From Thermomonospora echinospora (GTDB lineage Bacteria; Actinomycetota; Actinomycetes; Streptosporangiales; Streptosporangiaceae), in the NCBI RefSeq assembly GCF_900108175.1, contig NZ_FNVO01000018.1:1-64000 (forward strand): a stretch of DNA of 64,000 bases, read 5' to 3'. The first letter of the stretch is position 1. Every line of letters begins with the position of its first letter. Shown here piece by piece: positions 44,229 to 53,799 of this stretch. The position numbers were made by a program, and so were the translations under genes. Under the pieces are notes generated by a model that did not search any database, was not told where the DNA came from, and saw nothing but the letters and a program-made list of their open reading frames with translations.

Positions 44229-45491
44229 TTACTCGCCCTGGTAGGCCTCGTCCATCTGGCGAAGGACGGTGTCCGGGTCGGCTTTGCCGGCGAACAGGTT
44301 CTGGACGCCGGTGAAGTGGGTCTGCTGGACCTTGGGGTTGGGCCACAGCTGGTCCATGAAGTGGACGGTCTTGCCGGCCTTCTGGAAGTCGACCAGGGGC
44401 TGGAGGGCGGGGTCGTGCTTGAACTGGTCGTTGGGGATGCTCGGCAGGTTGCCGGTGGCCCCGGCGTAGGCGTTCATGGCCTCAGGGGTGGCCAGGAAGT
44501 CGATGAACTTCGAGGCCAGCTCGGGGTTCTTGGCCTTGGCGTTCAGGGCGAAGGCTCCACCGGCCGCGCCGGGCATGCGGGTCTCGTCGGAGTCGTCGGT
44601 GGCGGGTACGGGAAACAGGCCGAATCCGGTGCCCTGGGGAGCCTGGGACTTGACCTGGTTGAGGGTGGAGGTGACCTGGATGGCCGCCACCGCGTCACCC
44701 TTGGCGAGCTGGGCCACCGAGGTCTCGAAGGAGGTGCCGAGAGGGTCCTTGGAGAAACAGCCGCGCTCGTTCATCTCCAGGTACTTGGTCAGGGCGGTCT
44801 TCCACCCGGAGCCCGCGAACGTGGCCGCGCCGGCCTTCATCCGCTGGTCGAAGCTCTGGTCGGAGGCGTACACCGTGGTGGGGACGAGCGCGTAGTTCAC
44901 CAGCTGGGTGACCCAGTCGGTCTGGTTGCCCAGGGCGAAGGCGACCTTGCCCTTGGCCTTGGCGGTGTCGCAGAAGGCCAGCAACTGGCTCCAGGTGGTC
45001 GGGGGCTTGGCCCCGATCTCGTTCATGGCCTGCTGGTTGTAGAGACCGCCGATGCCCACGAACGTCATCGGCACGATGTAGGTCTTGCCGGCGACCTGGG
45101 TCACCGGCTTGATGCCCGCGGGGATCCGGGCCGTCCAGGAGCGGCCGGACAGGTCGGCGAGATAACCGGTGGGGGCCAGCACCTCGATCGCGGCGGGGTT
45201 GCCGTTGCCGGGCCAGGCGAAGAACACGTCCGGGGCCGTGCCCGAGGACAGCTGCGTGCGCAGGGTGCCCTGGTACTGGTCGGTGTCGGAATAGGAGGTC
45301 GTCAACTTCACGCCGGGGTTCTTGGCCTGGAACGCCTTCAGGACGGCCTCTGTGCCGGCCCGGTCGGTGGCCACGGCGGTGATGCGCAGGGTGTCCGAGC
45401 CGCCGGAGGCGTTGGTGCCGCTGCTGCACGCGCCTGCGGCGAGGGTGACGCCCGCGACCATGACGGCCGTGAGCCGGTGGGTGCGACGCAT
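44229..45491 (-). CDS. Sugar ABC transporter substrate-binding lipoprotein
   Basis: A 420-residue family-1 extracellular solute-binding protein. The lipoprotein signal is MRRTHRLTAVMVAGVTLAAG followed by Ala-Cys, so it should be anchored outside the membrane. Binding-protein motifs include LKAFQAKNPGVKL, DVFFAWPGNGN and PGAAGGAFALNAKAKNPELA. It belongs to the rhamnoside operon with the two permeases upstream and the GH78 enzymes on both sides. The ligand is probably a rhamnose-containing oligosaccharide or rhamnoside, inferred from context. Confidence 0.92.
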   Translation of the reverse strand: MRRTHRLTAVMVAGVTLAAGACSSGTNASGGSDTLRITAVATDRAGTEAVLKAFQAKNPGVKLTTSYSDTDQYQGTLRTQLSSGTAPDVFFAWPGNGNPAAIEVLAPTGYLADLSGRSWTARIPAGIKPVTQVAGKTYIVPMTFVGIGGLYNQQAMNEIGAKPPTTWSQLLAFCDTAKAKGKVAFALGNQTDWVTQLVNYALVPTTVYASDQSFDQRMKAGAATFAGSGWKTALTKYLEMNERGCFSKDPLGTSFETSVAQLAKGDAVAAIQVTSTLNQVKSQAPQGTGFGLFPVPATDDSDETRMPGAAGGAFALNAKAKNPELASKFIDFLATPEAMNAYAGATGNLPSIPNDQFKHDPALQPLVDFQKAGKTVHFMDQLWPNPKVQQTHFTGVQNLFAGKADPDTVLRQMDEAYQGE

Positions 45492-45555
45492 GGGGTTCCT
45501 CCTCGGGGAGGGAGTGGGGCGGTGGGTGGCGATCGAGGTGCCGGGGTGGGCTTCT

Positions 45556-48333
45556 TCAGTGCTGCGGGGGTGGGGTGATGAAGTGGTAGGTGCCGGAGGC
45601 CAGGTCAACGACGAGTTCTCCGGGAAGCCTGTCGATGACCTCGATTTCGGCTCGGCCCGGCAGCTCCGCTCGGCCTTCGCGGACGCCGGCCGGGTCTGCT
45701 GTGGGGATGTGCAGGGTGGCGACGGCTCCAGGGGGCACCGTCACCTCGATGTGGAGTTCCTCCGGCTGGGCTTCGGGCTGGAGTGACCATCCGCAGGCGG
45801 CGGCGCCCAGGGGTGTTTCCTGCCGGGCGCTGGCCCAGGTGAGCCTGCCGCCGATCCGGGGGCGCAGCAGCAGGTGCCGGTAGGCGACGGAGCCGGGGCG
45901 CTGGTCGATGCCGGCGACGCCGCCGTACAGCCATTCGCCGACGGAGCCGAGGCTGTAGTGGTTGAAGGAGTTCATGGCCGGAGACTGGAAGCCGCGTTCC
46001 CCGGTCCAGCCGTCCCAGCGCTCCCAGATGGTGGTGGCGCCGTGCCGGATCGAATGACCCCAGGACGGATAGGTGTCCTGGTGCAGCAGCGCGTAGGCCA
46101 GGTCGGCGTGGCCGTGTTCGGCGAGCACCGGGCACAGCAGCGACACTCCGACGAAGCCAGTGGTGAGGTGCCGGTCGCGGGCCTCGATGTCGGCGGCCAG
46201 GTGCCGGACGGCGGCGGGCACCAGCCGTTCGGGCATCAGGTCGAACGCCAGCGCGAGCAGGTAGCCGGTCTGGGTGCCGCCGACGATGCGGCCCTCATCC
46301 CCGGCCGCATCTCCGTCGGCGCCCGTACCGGTGTTCACGAACGCGTCCACGAACGTGTCGCGGACGGCTGCGTGCAGGGCGCCGTAGCGTTTGGTGTCGG
46401 CGTGTTCGCCGAGCACCTCGGCGGCCTGCGCCACGATCTGGGCGCTGCGCGCGAAGTAGGCGGTGGCCAGCAGGTCCCGAGGGGTCTGCGCGTCCACCTG
46501 GAGCCAGTCGCCGTAGTGGTTGCCGACATGGTGACGCCACACCAGGTCGGGGTTGTGGCGGTGGATGTGGTCGACCCAGGCCGCCATCGCCGGGTAGGAA
46601 CGTTCCAAGGCACGTCGGTCGCCGTAGACCCGGTACAGGTGCCAGGGGATGATGACGCCTCCGTCGCCCCACGCCGGTGCGCCCTCACGGGGCACGCACA
46701 GCTTCGGCGCCACGTCGGGGAACGCGCCGTCGGCGTCTTGGGCGTCCACGACGTCGCGCATCCAGCGGGCGAAGAACGCCCTGACGTCGGCGTTGCGGCA
46801 GGCGGTCGGTAGGAACACCTGGGCGTCGGCCAGCCAGCCGAGCCGCTCGTCGCGCTGCGGGCAGTCGGTGGGGATGGACACGAAGTTGCCGCGCTGGCTC
46901 CACCGGATGTTGGACTGCAGCCGCGTCACGGTCTCGTCCGAGCAGGCGAACTCCCCCGTCCACGGGGTGTCGCTGTGCAGCACCCGGCCGACGACGTCCT
47001 CGGCGCGCAGGTCGCCGGGGTAGCCGGTGACCTCCACGTAGCGGAAGCCGTGAAAGGTGAAGCGGGGCTCGAAGACCTCGACGGGGTCACCGGCGGCGAC
47101 GTAGAAGTCGGTGGCCTCGGCGGTGCGCAGATTGTCGAGGTACAGCTCCTCGTCCTGGAGCATCTCGGCGTGCCGCAGCCGTATCCGCTGCCCGCGTTCG
47201 GCGCCGCGGATCGTCAGCCTGACGCGCCCGACCATGTTCTGGCCGAGGTCGACGATGTGATGGCCGCCGGGACGGCGGACCACGGAACGGGCGGGCAGGT
47301 CCTCGGTCACCCGCACCGGCTGGTCGGGAGCGGCCCGCAGGACGCCGGTGGCGCGGTCGAGCACGACGGCCGCGTGCCAGCCGGTGTCGTCGTAGCCGGG
47401 GGCGTCCCAGCCCGGCAGGTCGTCGCGGGCATCGACGTACTCGCCCATCAGCAGGTCGGCGTACCGGATCGCGCCGGAGCGCTCCCGCCAGTTCTCGTCG
47501 GTGCGGATCCAGCGCTGCGAGCCGTCGGCGAACTCCAGCAGGACCTGGACGATCACCTGCGGGGCGTCGCCGTAGTGCAGGGCCTGGCGCCGGGAGTCGA
47601 AGCCGACGAAGCCGCTCCACCAGCCGTCGGCCAGCACGACCCCCAGCACGTTCTCGCCGGCTTCGAGCAGGTCCCCGACGTCGTAGGTCTGGTACAGCAC
47701 GCGCCGGTGGTACTCGGTCCATCCCGGCGCCAGCTCGGCGTCACCGACCCGGCGGCCGTTCAGCCGCAGCTCGTAGACACCCCGGGCACTGGCGTAGACC
47801 CGGGCCCGCACCGGCCGCAGGTCGCCCAGGTCGAACGAACGCCGCAGGTGGGAGCAGGGCAACAGGTGGCGGGTGCGCTCGGTGCGGTCCTCGTCGTCCG
47901 GCGGGTCCATCACGGCCGGGGCCTGCGTGTCACGGCCGATCCAGACGGCGCGCCACTCGTCGGCGTGCAGGAGGCCGGTCTCGAACCAGGAGTCCGCCCG
48001 CCCGGCCGGTGCGCCGTCGGCGTCCCACACCTGGACCCGCCAGTGGTAGCGGGTGGTGGAGTGCAACGCCGGCCCGTCGAAGGGGACGAGTACGCCGTCG
48101 GCCGCCGTACGGCGGCCGGTGTCCCACAGCAGCCGTTGCGGGTCGTCCAGGTCGCCGGGGCTGAGCGCCATGGTGAGCCGATAGGCGGTCTGCGTGTCGC
48201 CACGGCGTGCCGACCGCAGTTTCCATGACAGGCGGGGCGACGGCTCGTCCAGGCCGAGCGGGGTCGGGAGCATTTCGCAGGTGAGCCCGTAGGGCGTCAG
48301 GCCGTCCTCGGGGTTCGGCACAGCGGCGGTCAT
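45556..48333 (-). CDS. Alpha-L-rhamnosidase (GH78), cytoplasmic
   Basis: A 925-residue enzyme without a signal peptide. It starts MTAAVPNPEDGLTPYGLTCE and has the complete GH78 series: EPSPRLSWKLRS, WRAVWIGRD, HIVDLGQNMVGRVRL, the classical SIPTDCPQRDERLGWLADAQ and a C-terminal beta domain. It should cleave imported rhamnosides. ATG overlaps the stop of the upstream permease by 4 bp, so transport and hydrolysis are coupled. GAAAGG serves as ribosome site inside the permease gene. Confidence 0.95.
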   Translation of the reverse strand: MTAAVPNPEDGLTPYGLTCEMLPTPLGLDEPSPRLSWKLRSARRGDTQTAYRLTMALSPGDLDDPQRLLWDTGRRTAADGVLVPFDGPALHSTTRYHWRVQVWDADGAPAGRADSWFETGLLHADEWRAVWIGRDTQAPAVMDPPDDEDRTERTRHLLPCSHLRRSFDLGDLRPVRARVYASARGVYELRLNGRRVGDAELAPGWTEYHRRVLYQTYDVGDLLEAGENVLGVVLADGWWSGFVGFDSRRQALHYGDAPQVIVQVLLEFADGSQRWIRTDENWRERSGAIRYADLLMGEYVDARDDLPGWDAPGYDDTGWHAAVVLDRATGVLRAAPDQPVRVTEDLPARSVVRRPGGHHIVDLGQNMVGRVRLTIRGAERGQRIRLRHAEMLQDEELYLDNLRTAEATDFYVAAGDPVEVFEPRFTFHGFRYVEVTGYPGDLRAEDVVGRVLHSDTPWTGEFACSDETVTRLQSNIRWSQRGNFVSIPTDCPQRDERLGWLADAQVFLPTACRNADVRAFFARWMRDVVDAQDADGAFPDVAPKLCVPREGAPAWGDGGVIIPWHLYRVYGDRRALERSYPAMAAWVDHIHRHNPDLVWRHHVGNHYGDWLQVDAQTPRDLLATAYFARSAQIVAQAAEVLGEHADTKRYGALHAAVRDTFVDAFVNTGTGADGDAAGDEGRIVGGTQTGYLLALAFDLMPERLVPAAVRHLAADIEARDRHLTTGFVGVSLLCPVLAEHGHADLAYALLHQDTYPSWGHSIRHGATTIWERWDGWTGERGFQSPAMNSFNHYSLGSVGEWLYGGVAGIDQRPGSVAYRHLLLRPRIGGRLTWASARQETPLGAAACGWSLQPEAQPEELHIEVTVPPGAVATLHIPTADPAGVREGRAELPGRAEIEVIDRLPGELVVDLASGTYHFITPPPQH

Positions 48334-49151
48334 CCTTTCAGTCCTCCGGCGAAGCCCTTGATGATGTGGCGCTGCATGAGGAAATAGCCGACAAGGATCG
48401 GCAGCATCGCGATGACCAGCCCGGCGAACACAAGGTTCCACTGGGAGACGAACTGGCCGATGAATCCGTAGATGGCCACCGGAATGGTCTGCTGGTCACT
48501 TCCGGACAGATACAGGAACGGAGTGAGGAAGTCGTTCCAGACGAGGATGGCGTTCAGGATGACGACGGTCCCGGTGACCGGCCGCAGCAGCGGGAAGACG
48601 ACCCGCCAGAACACCTGCACCGGACCCGCCCCGTCGATGAGCGCCGCCTCCTCGTACTCACGCGGAACGGCTCGCAGGAATCCCACGTAGAGGAACGTCG
48701 CGAACGGCACCTGCAGGCCGCTGTAGAACAGCACGAGCGACCACAGGGTGCCCAGCAGCCCCAGATCCCGGATGGTCTGGTAAAGCGGCAGCAGGGCAAG
48801 CTGGAACGGCAGGAGAAGGCCCAGCATGACCAGCAGGAATGCCCAGCGGGACCAGCGGGCGGTGATCCTGGCCAGCGGATAGGCGGCCATCGCCGAGACG
48901 ATCACGATGACGGCCACGCTCAGCACCGTCACCACGACGCTGTTGACGATGGCGCCCGCCAGGCCGGCCTCCCGCCAGGCGTCGGCGTAGTTGCGCAGCG
49001 TCGGCGACGTGGTCGGCGCGATCACCGAGGACCCGTCCCTGGGGTCCCGCAGCGACAGGTTGACCAGGACGTACAGGGGGAACGCGACCACCGCGGCGAC
49101 CGCGATCATGATGATCTCGCGGAGCAGGGTGCGCGGGCCGTAGCGATTCAC
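48330..49151 (-). CDS. Carbohydrate ABC transporter permease (MalG type)
   Basis: A 273-residue inner-membrane permease with six helices. The EAA loop EYEEAALIDGAGPVQVFWRVVFPLL contacts the ATPase. The start is GTG at 49151 (VNRYGPRTLLREII), overlapping the stop of the MalF-type gene by 4 bp (GTGA). It ends by overlapping the GH78 gene. It forms the heterodimeric channel with the preceding gene's product. Confidence 0.94.
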   Translation of the reverse strand: MNRYGPRTLLREIIMIAVAAVVAFPLYVLVNLSLRDPRDGSSVIAPTTSPTLRNYADAWREAGLAGAIVNSVVVTVLSVAVIVIVSAMAAYPLARITARWSRWAFLLVMLGLLLPFQLALLPLYQTIRDLGLLGTLWSLVLFYSGLQVPFATFLYVGFLRAVPREYEEAALIDGAGPVQVFWRVVFPLLRPVTGTVVILNAILVWNDFLTPFLYLSGSDQQTIPVAIYGFIGQFVSQWNLVFAGLVIAMLPILVGYFLMQRHIIKGFAGGLKG

Positions 49152-50125
49152 CGGGCCGCCTCCCCGCCGCGGTGCAGCAGCCGGTACTGGCCGCCGGAGA
49201 TGACCGCGACGAAGACCGTCAGCACGATCGCCAGCGCCACGCTGTAGGCGTACTCGTCGAGTTGGAAGGCGTTCTTGTAGATGAGCGTGGACAGGGTCTC
49301 GGTCGCGGTCCCCGGGCCGCCTTGGGTCATCACCCAGACCTGGTCGAACAGTTTCAGCCCACCGATGACCGACAGCATCAGGTTGATCGTCGTGGCGGGC
49401 GCCAGCAACGGCAGCACGACGTGCCGGAACCGCTGCCATCCGCTCGCGCCGTCGACCGCGGCGGCCTCGTAGACCTCCTGCGGGATCCCCTGCAACCCGG
49501 CCAGGAAGATGACCATCGAATAACCGGCGAACTGCCAGACGACGACGCCCGCCACGCTGCACAGCGCCAGCGTCGGGTCGCCGAGCCAGTTCTGCTGCCA
49601 GGAGTCCGGGCCGACGGCGGCGATGAGGCCGTTCAAGGCGCCTTCGGGGGCCAGCATGTACTTCCACAGCGCGGCGGTGACGACGGGCGTCATCACCGCT
49701 GGGGCGAAAAGCAGGACCCGCAGCACGTTCCGGCTCTTGATGCGGCTGTGCACGCCCAGGGCCAGCAGCAGCCCGACGGCGTTCTGGACGACGGTGACGG
49801 CCGCCGCGATGACGAGCGTCTGCCGGAGCGCCCCCCGGGCCGCCGGGTCCTCCAGCATCTGGCGGAAATTCGCCAGGCCGATGAAGTGCCGGGTGGGGTT
49901 GAGCCCGTCCCAGTCGGTGAACGCGAACGTCGCCCCCTGGACGCTGGGCAGCAGCACCACGAAGGAGTACAGGGCCAGTGCCGGGACCAGGAACCAGGCG
50001 TACGCCCGCCTCACTCGCCGCCGTCGTCCCGAGGCCGCGACGGCCGGGCCGGCCGCATCGGCCTCGGCCCCAAGCCGGCCGGGCCCGGTCGGCCGCGTCA
50101 CCTCCCCCACGGGCCCTCGCACCAT
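49148..50125 (-). CDS. Carbohydrate ABC transporter permease (MalF type)
   Basis: A 325-residue permease, first gene of the rhamnoside operon. After a charged N-terminus (about 50 residues) come six helices, starting with AYAWFLVPALALYSFVVLLP. The EAA loop is EVYEAAAVDGASGWQRF, and QGGPGTATETLSTLIYKNAF is typical of this subfamily. ATG at 50125 follows GGGAGGG. No ATPase gene is in the operon; a shared MsiK-type ATPase elsewhere is the usual actinobacterial solution. Confidence 0.94.
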   Translation of the reverse strand: MVRGPVGEVTRPTGPGRLGAEADAAGPAVAASGRRRRVRRAYAWFLVPALALYSFVVLLPSVQGATFAFTDWDGLNPTRHFIGLANFRQMLEDPAARGALRQTLVIAAAVTVVQNAVGLLLALGVHSRIKSRNVLRVLLFAPAVMTPVVTAALWKYMLAPEGALNGLIAAVGPDSWQQNWLGDPTLALCSVAGVVVWQFAGYSMVIFLAGLQGIPQEVYEAAAVDGASGWQRFRHVVLPLLAPATTINLMLSVIGGLKLFDQVWVMTQGGPGTATETLSTLIYKNAFQLDEYAYSVALAIVLTVFVAVISGGQYRLLHRGGEAAR

Positions 50126-50243
50126 CTGCGCCCTCCCTCGCCCCCTGTGTCGGCTGTGTTGCCGCCAGGTGAACCGCACGGCGGTCTAGGCAGGGATACT
50201 GCGCTGCCGGTGACCGGCCCGGATAGCCCGAAATAGGCCAGCA

Positions 50244-50269
50244 CTAGCACGATGTTCGCCTCGCGCTAG
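50244..50269. promoter_or_regulatory. Possible operator in the AraC/permease divergent region
   Basis: CTAGC (50,244-50,248) and GCTAG (50,265-50,269) form a spaced inverted repeat just upstream of the AraC-family start. It is short and could be chance, but its place fits autoregulation. Confidence 0.3.
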
Positions 50270-50278
50270 GGTGCGGTC

Positions 50279-51178
50279 ATGAACGGACTCCCTGTCGACG
50301 AGGTCAAGGGCCTGGCGTACATCACTGACGGGTCACTGGCCTATGCCGGGCACCACCTCCACGAGGAGGGTCACCCCGTTCACACCCACAGCTTCGTCGA
50401 GATCGCCGTCGTGACCGACGGCCAGGGCGTGCACAGATCGCTCACGGGACGCAGGAAACTAGAGGTCGGAGATGTCATCCTGCTACGCCCCGGGGTCTGG
50501 CACGGCTACGAGGAGTGCCGGGGGCTGGATCTGTACAACTGCTGTTTCAACGCCGGGCTACTCCAGCGCGAACTGGCCTGGACGCGGGAGGACCCGCTGC
50601 TGGGATACCTGCTTTGGACCGGTCCCAACTCCATGCGGCGCCGCGGAATACTGACCACGAAACTGGACGCACAAGCGCTCAAAGAGGCCATGATTCACTT
50701 GGACGCCCTGGCCTGGCTGCGGCATCGGCCGATGGACCGGCACCGCGCGGACACCATCGGACGGCTCTCACTGTTCCTGGGCCACCTCGCCAGGGCCGTC
50801 GCCGCCGACCGCGGCGACATCCCCGGCAGAGAGGGCCCGACGCATCCGGCCGTCCTGGAGGCCATGCACCTGCTGGAGACACGGCTCGCCCACAAATGGA
50901 CCCTCAGTGAACTCGCCGACGAACTCCATCTGACCCCCCGCTATCTCATCCGCCTGTTCAAGGAGGCCACCGGGCTGCCGCCGATGACCTATCTCGCCCA
51001 GCACCGGGTGGAGAAGGCCGCCTCCCTGCTGTTGCACACCGACCAGCCCATCACCCAAATCGGCCAGGCCGTCGGCTGGGCCGACCAGAACTACTTCGCC
51101 CGCCGTTTCAAAGCCCATTACGGACTCACCGCCACCACCTATCGGCAGCGATTCACGCACTCTTCGATCCAGATGTGA
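50279..51178 (+). CDS. AraC-family regulator of the rhamnoside operon
   Basis: A 299-residue RhaS/RhaR-like protein. A cupin sensor comes first (HTHSFVEIAVVTDGQGVHRS, GDVILLRPGVWHGYEEC). Two HTH motifs close it: WTLSELADELHLTPRYLIRLFKEATG and QPITQIGQAVGWADQNYFARRFKAHYG. Divergent transcription from the transporter/GH78 operon, with 153 bp between, makes it the likely activator responding to rhamnose or a rhamnoside. Converges on the GH3 gene. Confidence 0.93.
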   Translation: MNGLPVDEVKGLAYITDGSLAYAGHHLHEEGHPVHTHSFVEIAVVTDGQGVHRSLTGRRKLEVGDVILLRPGVWHGYEECRGLDLYNCCFNAGLLQRELAWTREDPLLGYLLWTGPNSMRRRGILTTKLDAQALKEAMIHLDALAWLRHRPMDRHRADTIGRLSLFLGHLARAVAADRGDIPGREGPTHPAVLEAMHLLETRLAHKWTLSELADELHLTPRYLIRLFKEATGLPPMTYLAQHRVEKAASLLLHTDQPITQIGQAVGWADQNYFARRFKAHYGLTATTYRQRFTHSSIQM

Positions 51179-51330
51179 CGCCCCCGCACTCGTACCGCGC
51201 CGCCAGACCGAGGAGCACCGGCGACCGCCGGTCTGCCCACTGGTCGCGGCGGGTGCGCTGTGGTGCCTGACCACGGTCGGCGCGGGCACATCGTTCTGGT
51301 CGGCGGCCCGGCGGCCGGTCCTGCCAGGAG

Positions 51331-51362
51331 GCCGCCGTGGACGCCTGGGCGTCCACGGCGGC
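51331..51362. terminator. Bidirectional hairpin between AraC and GH3 genes
   Basis: Perfect 15-bp stem (51,331-51,345 with 51,348-51,362), 2-nt loop, 7 nt from the GH3 stop codon. Confidence 0.75.
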
Positions 51363-51369
51363 GTGCGGG

Positions 51370-53568
51370 TCAGCCGCCGACCCTGGCCAGCAGCCTGAGG
51401 GCGGTGGCGCGGTCGCCGGTCAGGAGAGCGTGGTCGGCGCCGGCGATGAGTTCGGCCCAGTTCGCCGGTGCGCGGCCCCGGACCACCGCGGCCTGGGCCT
51501 TGTCCAAGGCCCGGGACTCGGCGTTGTCCAGGGGCCGGGACGCGGCGTTACCGCTGCGGGGGTGGGTGCGCAGGCCCCAGCCGAAGGGGTACAGGGGCCG
51601 GTAGTGGGCGTCGCCGATGTTGATGGGGACCTGATCGGCGGTGGCCGGCCAGGACACCGGCAGACGGCCGGTGAAGGGACGCCTGCCGAACAGGACGTCG
51701 GCGACGCCGGCGCCTTCGCTTCCGGGCAGCCAGGAGGCGACGAGCGCGTCGATCCGGCCGTGCGGGTCGGCGACGATCTGCGGCCGCCCGGAGACGACCA
51801 GCACGACGCACCTGTCCACCGCGGCGCAGACCTTGTCGACGGTGGCCTGGTCGGCGGGCTGCAGGGTGAGGGACTTCTCCTCCTGCTGCGGAACGCTGCA
51901 CCAGCCGCATTCCGGCCCGCCGACGTCCCCGTAGCCCTCGGCGTAGGGGGTCTCGCCGACGACCACGACGCCGACGTCCGACCTCTTGATGGGCGCGGAG
52001 GCGTCCTCGCTGTAGGTGATCTTCGCCTTGGGCGCGACCTGGCGGATGCCCTCCAGGATCGTGGTGCCGGGGATGATGTCGCCCGACTCGCCCTGCCAGG
52101 TCATCGTCCAGCCGCCGGCCTGGTTGCCGATGTCGTCGGCGTTGCGGCCGGCCACGTACACCGAGGACTTGCCGCCGAGCGGCAGCGTGCCGCCGCGGTT
52201 CTTCAGCAGCACCTGTGACGTGGCGACGGCCTCGCGGGCCAGCGTCCGATGGCCGGCACTGCCGACCCGGTCGATGTCGTCCAGACCCGCGTACGGGTTC
52301 TCGAAGAGCCCGAGCCGGAACTTGGCGGTGAGGATGCGCCGGACGGCGTCATCGACGCGCGCCCGCGAGACCCGTCCCGCCTCGACCTCGGCGAGCAGCA
52401 GTTCCTGGAACTGCGGGGCGCTGTTGGGCTCCATGAACATGTCGATGCCGGCGTTCACGCCCGTGCGGACCTTGTGGGCGGTGAGCCCGGTGTTGCCCGG
52501 CTCGGCGGGATCGGGGATCTGGTGGATGCCCTCCCAGTCGGAGATGACGAAGCCGTCGAAGCCCAGCCGGCCCTTGAGCACGCCGGTCAGCAGGTCGTGG
52601 TTGGCGTGCATCTTGATCGGGTCGCCGATGCCGTCCTCGGTCCAGTCGACGCTGGAGAAGGACGGCATGACGCTGCCGACGTCGTGGCCCTTCAGGGCGG
52701 GCAGGTAGGGCGCGACGTGCGTCCGGTAGAAGCCGGACTGGCCGGTCACCGTGACGCCCTGGTCGATCGGGTACCGCTGCTCCCACCAGGGCTTGCCCTC
52801 GTTGGCCTCGGCGATGGCGGTGTCGTAGGCGGTGCCGCCGTCACCGGCGAAGTGCTTGGCGGTGGCCAGGACCCGGTCGTCGCGGTCGAGCCGCCCGCCG
52901 CGACCCTGCAACCCGTCGATGACGGTGGACATGTTCGAGGCCAGGGCCGGGTCTTCACCGAAGCTCTCGTAGCTGCGGCCCCATCGCTCGTCGAGGGACA
53001 CGCACAGGCAGGGGGCGAAGTTCCAGGGGACGCCGGTCGCGCGCACCTCCGCGGCGGTGGCCTGGCCGATCTTCTCCGCCAGCCGCGGGTCACGGGTGGC
53101 GCCCAGCCCGACGTTGTGCGGGAAGACCGTGGCCCCGTACACGTTGTTGTGCCCGTGCACGGCGTCGACACCGTAGATCAGCGGGATCTTCAGCCGGGTC
53201 CGCAGTGCCTCGGCCTGGAAGGTGTTGATCATCTTCACCCAGCCGGCGGGCGTGTTGTCCGCCGGGACCGACCCGCCTCCCGACAGCAGCGAGCCCAGTC
53301 GCTGAGCGGCCACCTGCGTGGGATCGTCGGCGACCGCGGCCCGCTCGGCCTGGGTCATCTGGCCGATCTTCTCTTGCAGGGTCATCCGGCCGAGCAGGTC
53401 GCTCACCCTGCGTTCGATCGGCGCCCCGGGGTCGAGGTAGACCGGCGCCGTGGCCGCGGCGGACGGCACCGTCACCACCACGGCGAGCGGCCCGGCCAGG
53501 GCGGCCGTGACCGCCATCGCCGTGGCGGCCGTGCGACGTCTGGCTCGGGAGACTTTCCAGATGCCCAT
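51370..53568 (-). CDS. Secreted GH3 beta-glucosidase-like enzyme
   Basis: A 732-residue exported exo-glycosidase. Signal peptide (RARRRTAATAMAVTAALAGPLAVVV) then a GH3 barrel: IERRVSDLLGRMTLQEKIGQ, GVDAVHGHNNV, KHFAGDGGT and the nucleophile Asp in GFVISDWEG. The alpha/beta sandwich has TSQVLLKNRGGTLPL and LVVSGRPQIV. The last ~45 residues (DNAESRALDKAQAAVVRGRAPA…) are a small extension outside the core. Related enzymes act on cello- or laminari-oligosaccharides. ATG follows AAGGAG. A 21-bp perfect inverted repeat lies about 115 bp upstream. Confidence 0.94.
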   Translation of the reverse strand: MGIWKVSRARRRTAATAMAVTAALAGPLAVVVTVPSAAATAPVYLDPGAPIERRVSDLLGRMTLQEKIGQMTQAERAAVADDPTQVAAQRLGSLLSGGGSVPADNTPAGWVKMINTFQAEALRTRLKIPLIYGVDAVHGHNNVYGATVFPHNVGLGATRDPRLAEKIGQATAAEVRATGVPWNFAPCLCVSLDERWGRSYESFGEDPALASNMSTVIDGLQGRGGRLDRDDRVLATAKHFAGDGGTAYDTAIAEANEGKPWWEQRYPIDQGVTVTGQSGFYRTHVAPYLPALKGHDVGSVMPSFSSVDWTEDGIGDPIKMHANHDLLTGVLKGRLGFDGFVISDWEGIHQIPDPAEPGNTGLTAHKVRTGVNAGIDMFMEPNSAPQFQELLLAEVEAGRVSRARVDDAVRRILTAKFRLGLFENPYAGLDDIDRVGSAGHRTLAREAVATSQVLLKNRGGTLPLGGKSSVYVAGRNADDIGNQAGGWTMTWQGESGDIIPGTTILEGIRQVAPKAKITYSEDASAPIKRSDVGVVVVGETPYAEGYGDVGGPECGWCSVPQQEEKSLTLQPADQATVDKVCAAVDRCVVLVVSGRPQIVADPHGRIDALVASWLPGSEGAGVADVLFGRRPFTGRLPVSWPATADQVPINIGDAHYRPLYPFGWGLRTHPRSGNAASRPLDNAESRALDKAQAAVVRGRAPANWAELIAGADHALLTGDRATALRLLARVGG

Positions 53569-53680
53569 GAGGCGATCTCCTTGGGGCGGGGGTTGGTGCA
53601 CCGTCCTGACATCTCGACCGCGGTAACTGGAAGAAAACCTTGCAATGAGGGACGTGTCAATGAGTTGCAGGCGCTTCTTT

Positions 53681-53701
53681 CACGGCTTAGTACAAGCCGT
53701 G
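53681..53701. promoter_or_regulatory. Inverted repeat upstream of the GH3 gene (possible operator)
   Basis: CACGGCTT-AGTAC-AAGCCGTG, perfect 8-bp arms. A TTGACA hexamer (minus strand, 53,654-53,659) lies downstream of it toward the GH3 gene, so it is placed like an upstream activator or repressor site. Two CAATGAG direct repeats lie nearby (53,643-53,664). Confidence 0.45.
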
Positions 53702-53799
53702 GCGATGCCCAGTGGCCGGGGAGCGGGCACCGGCCGCATGCCGGCGTGTGGGCGGGCATGAAGGGAGGACCGTCATCCGGCCCGGGGTGACGCAGGGGG

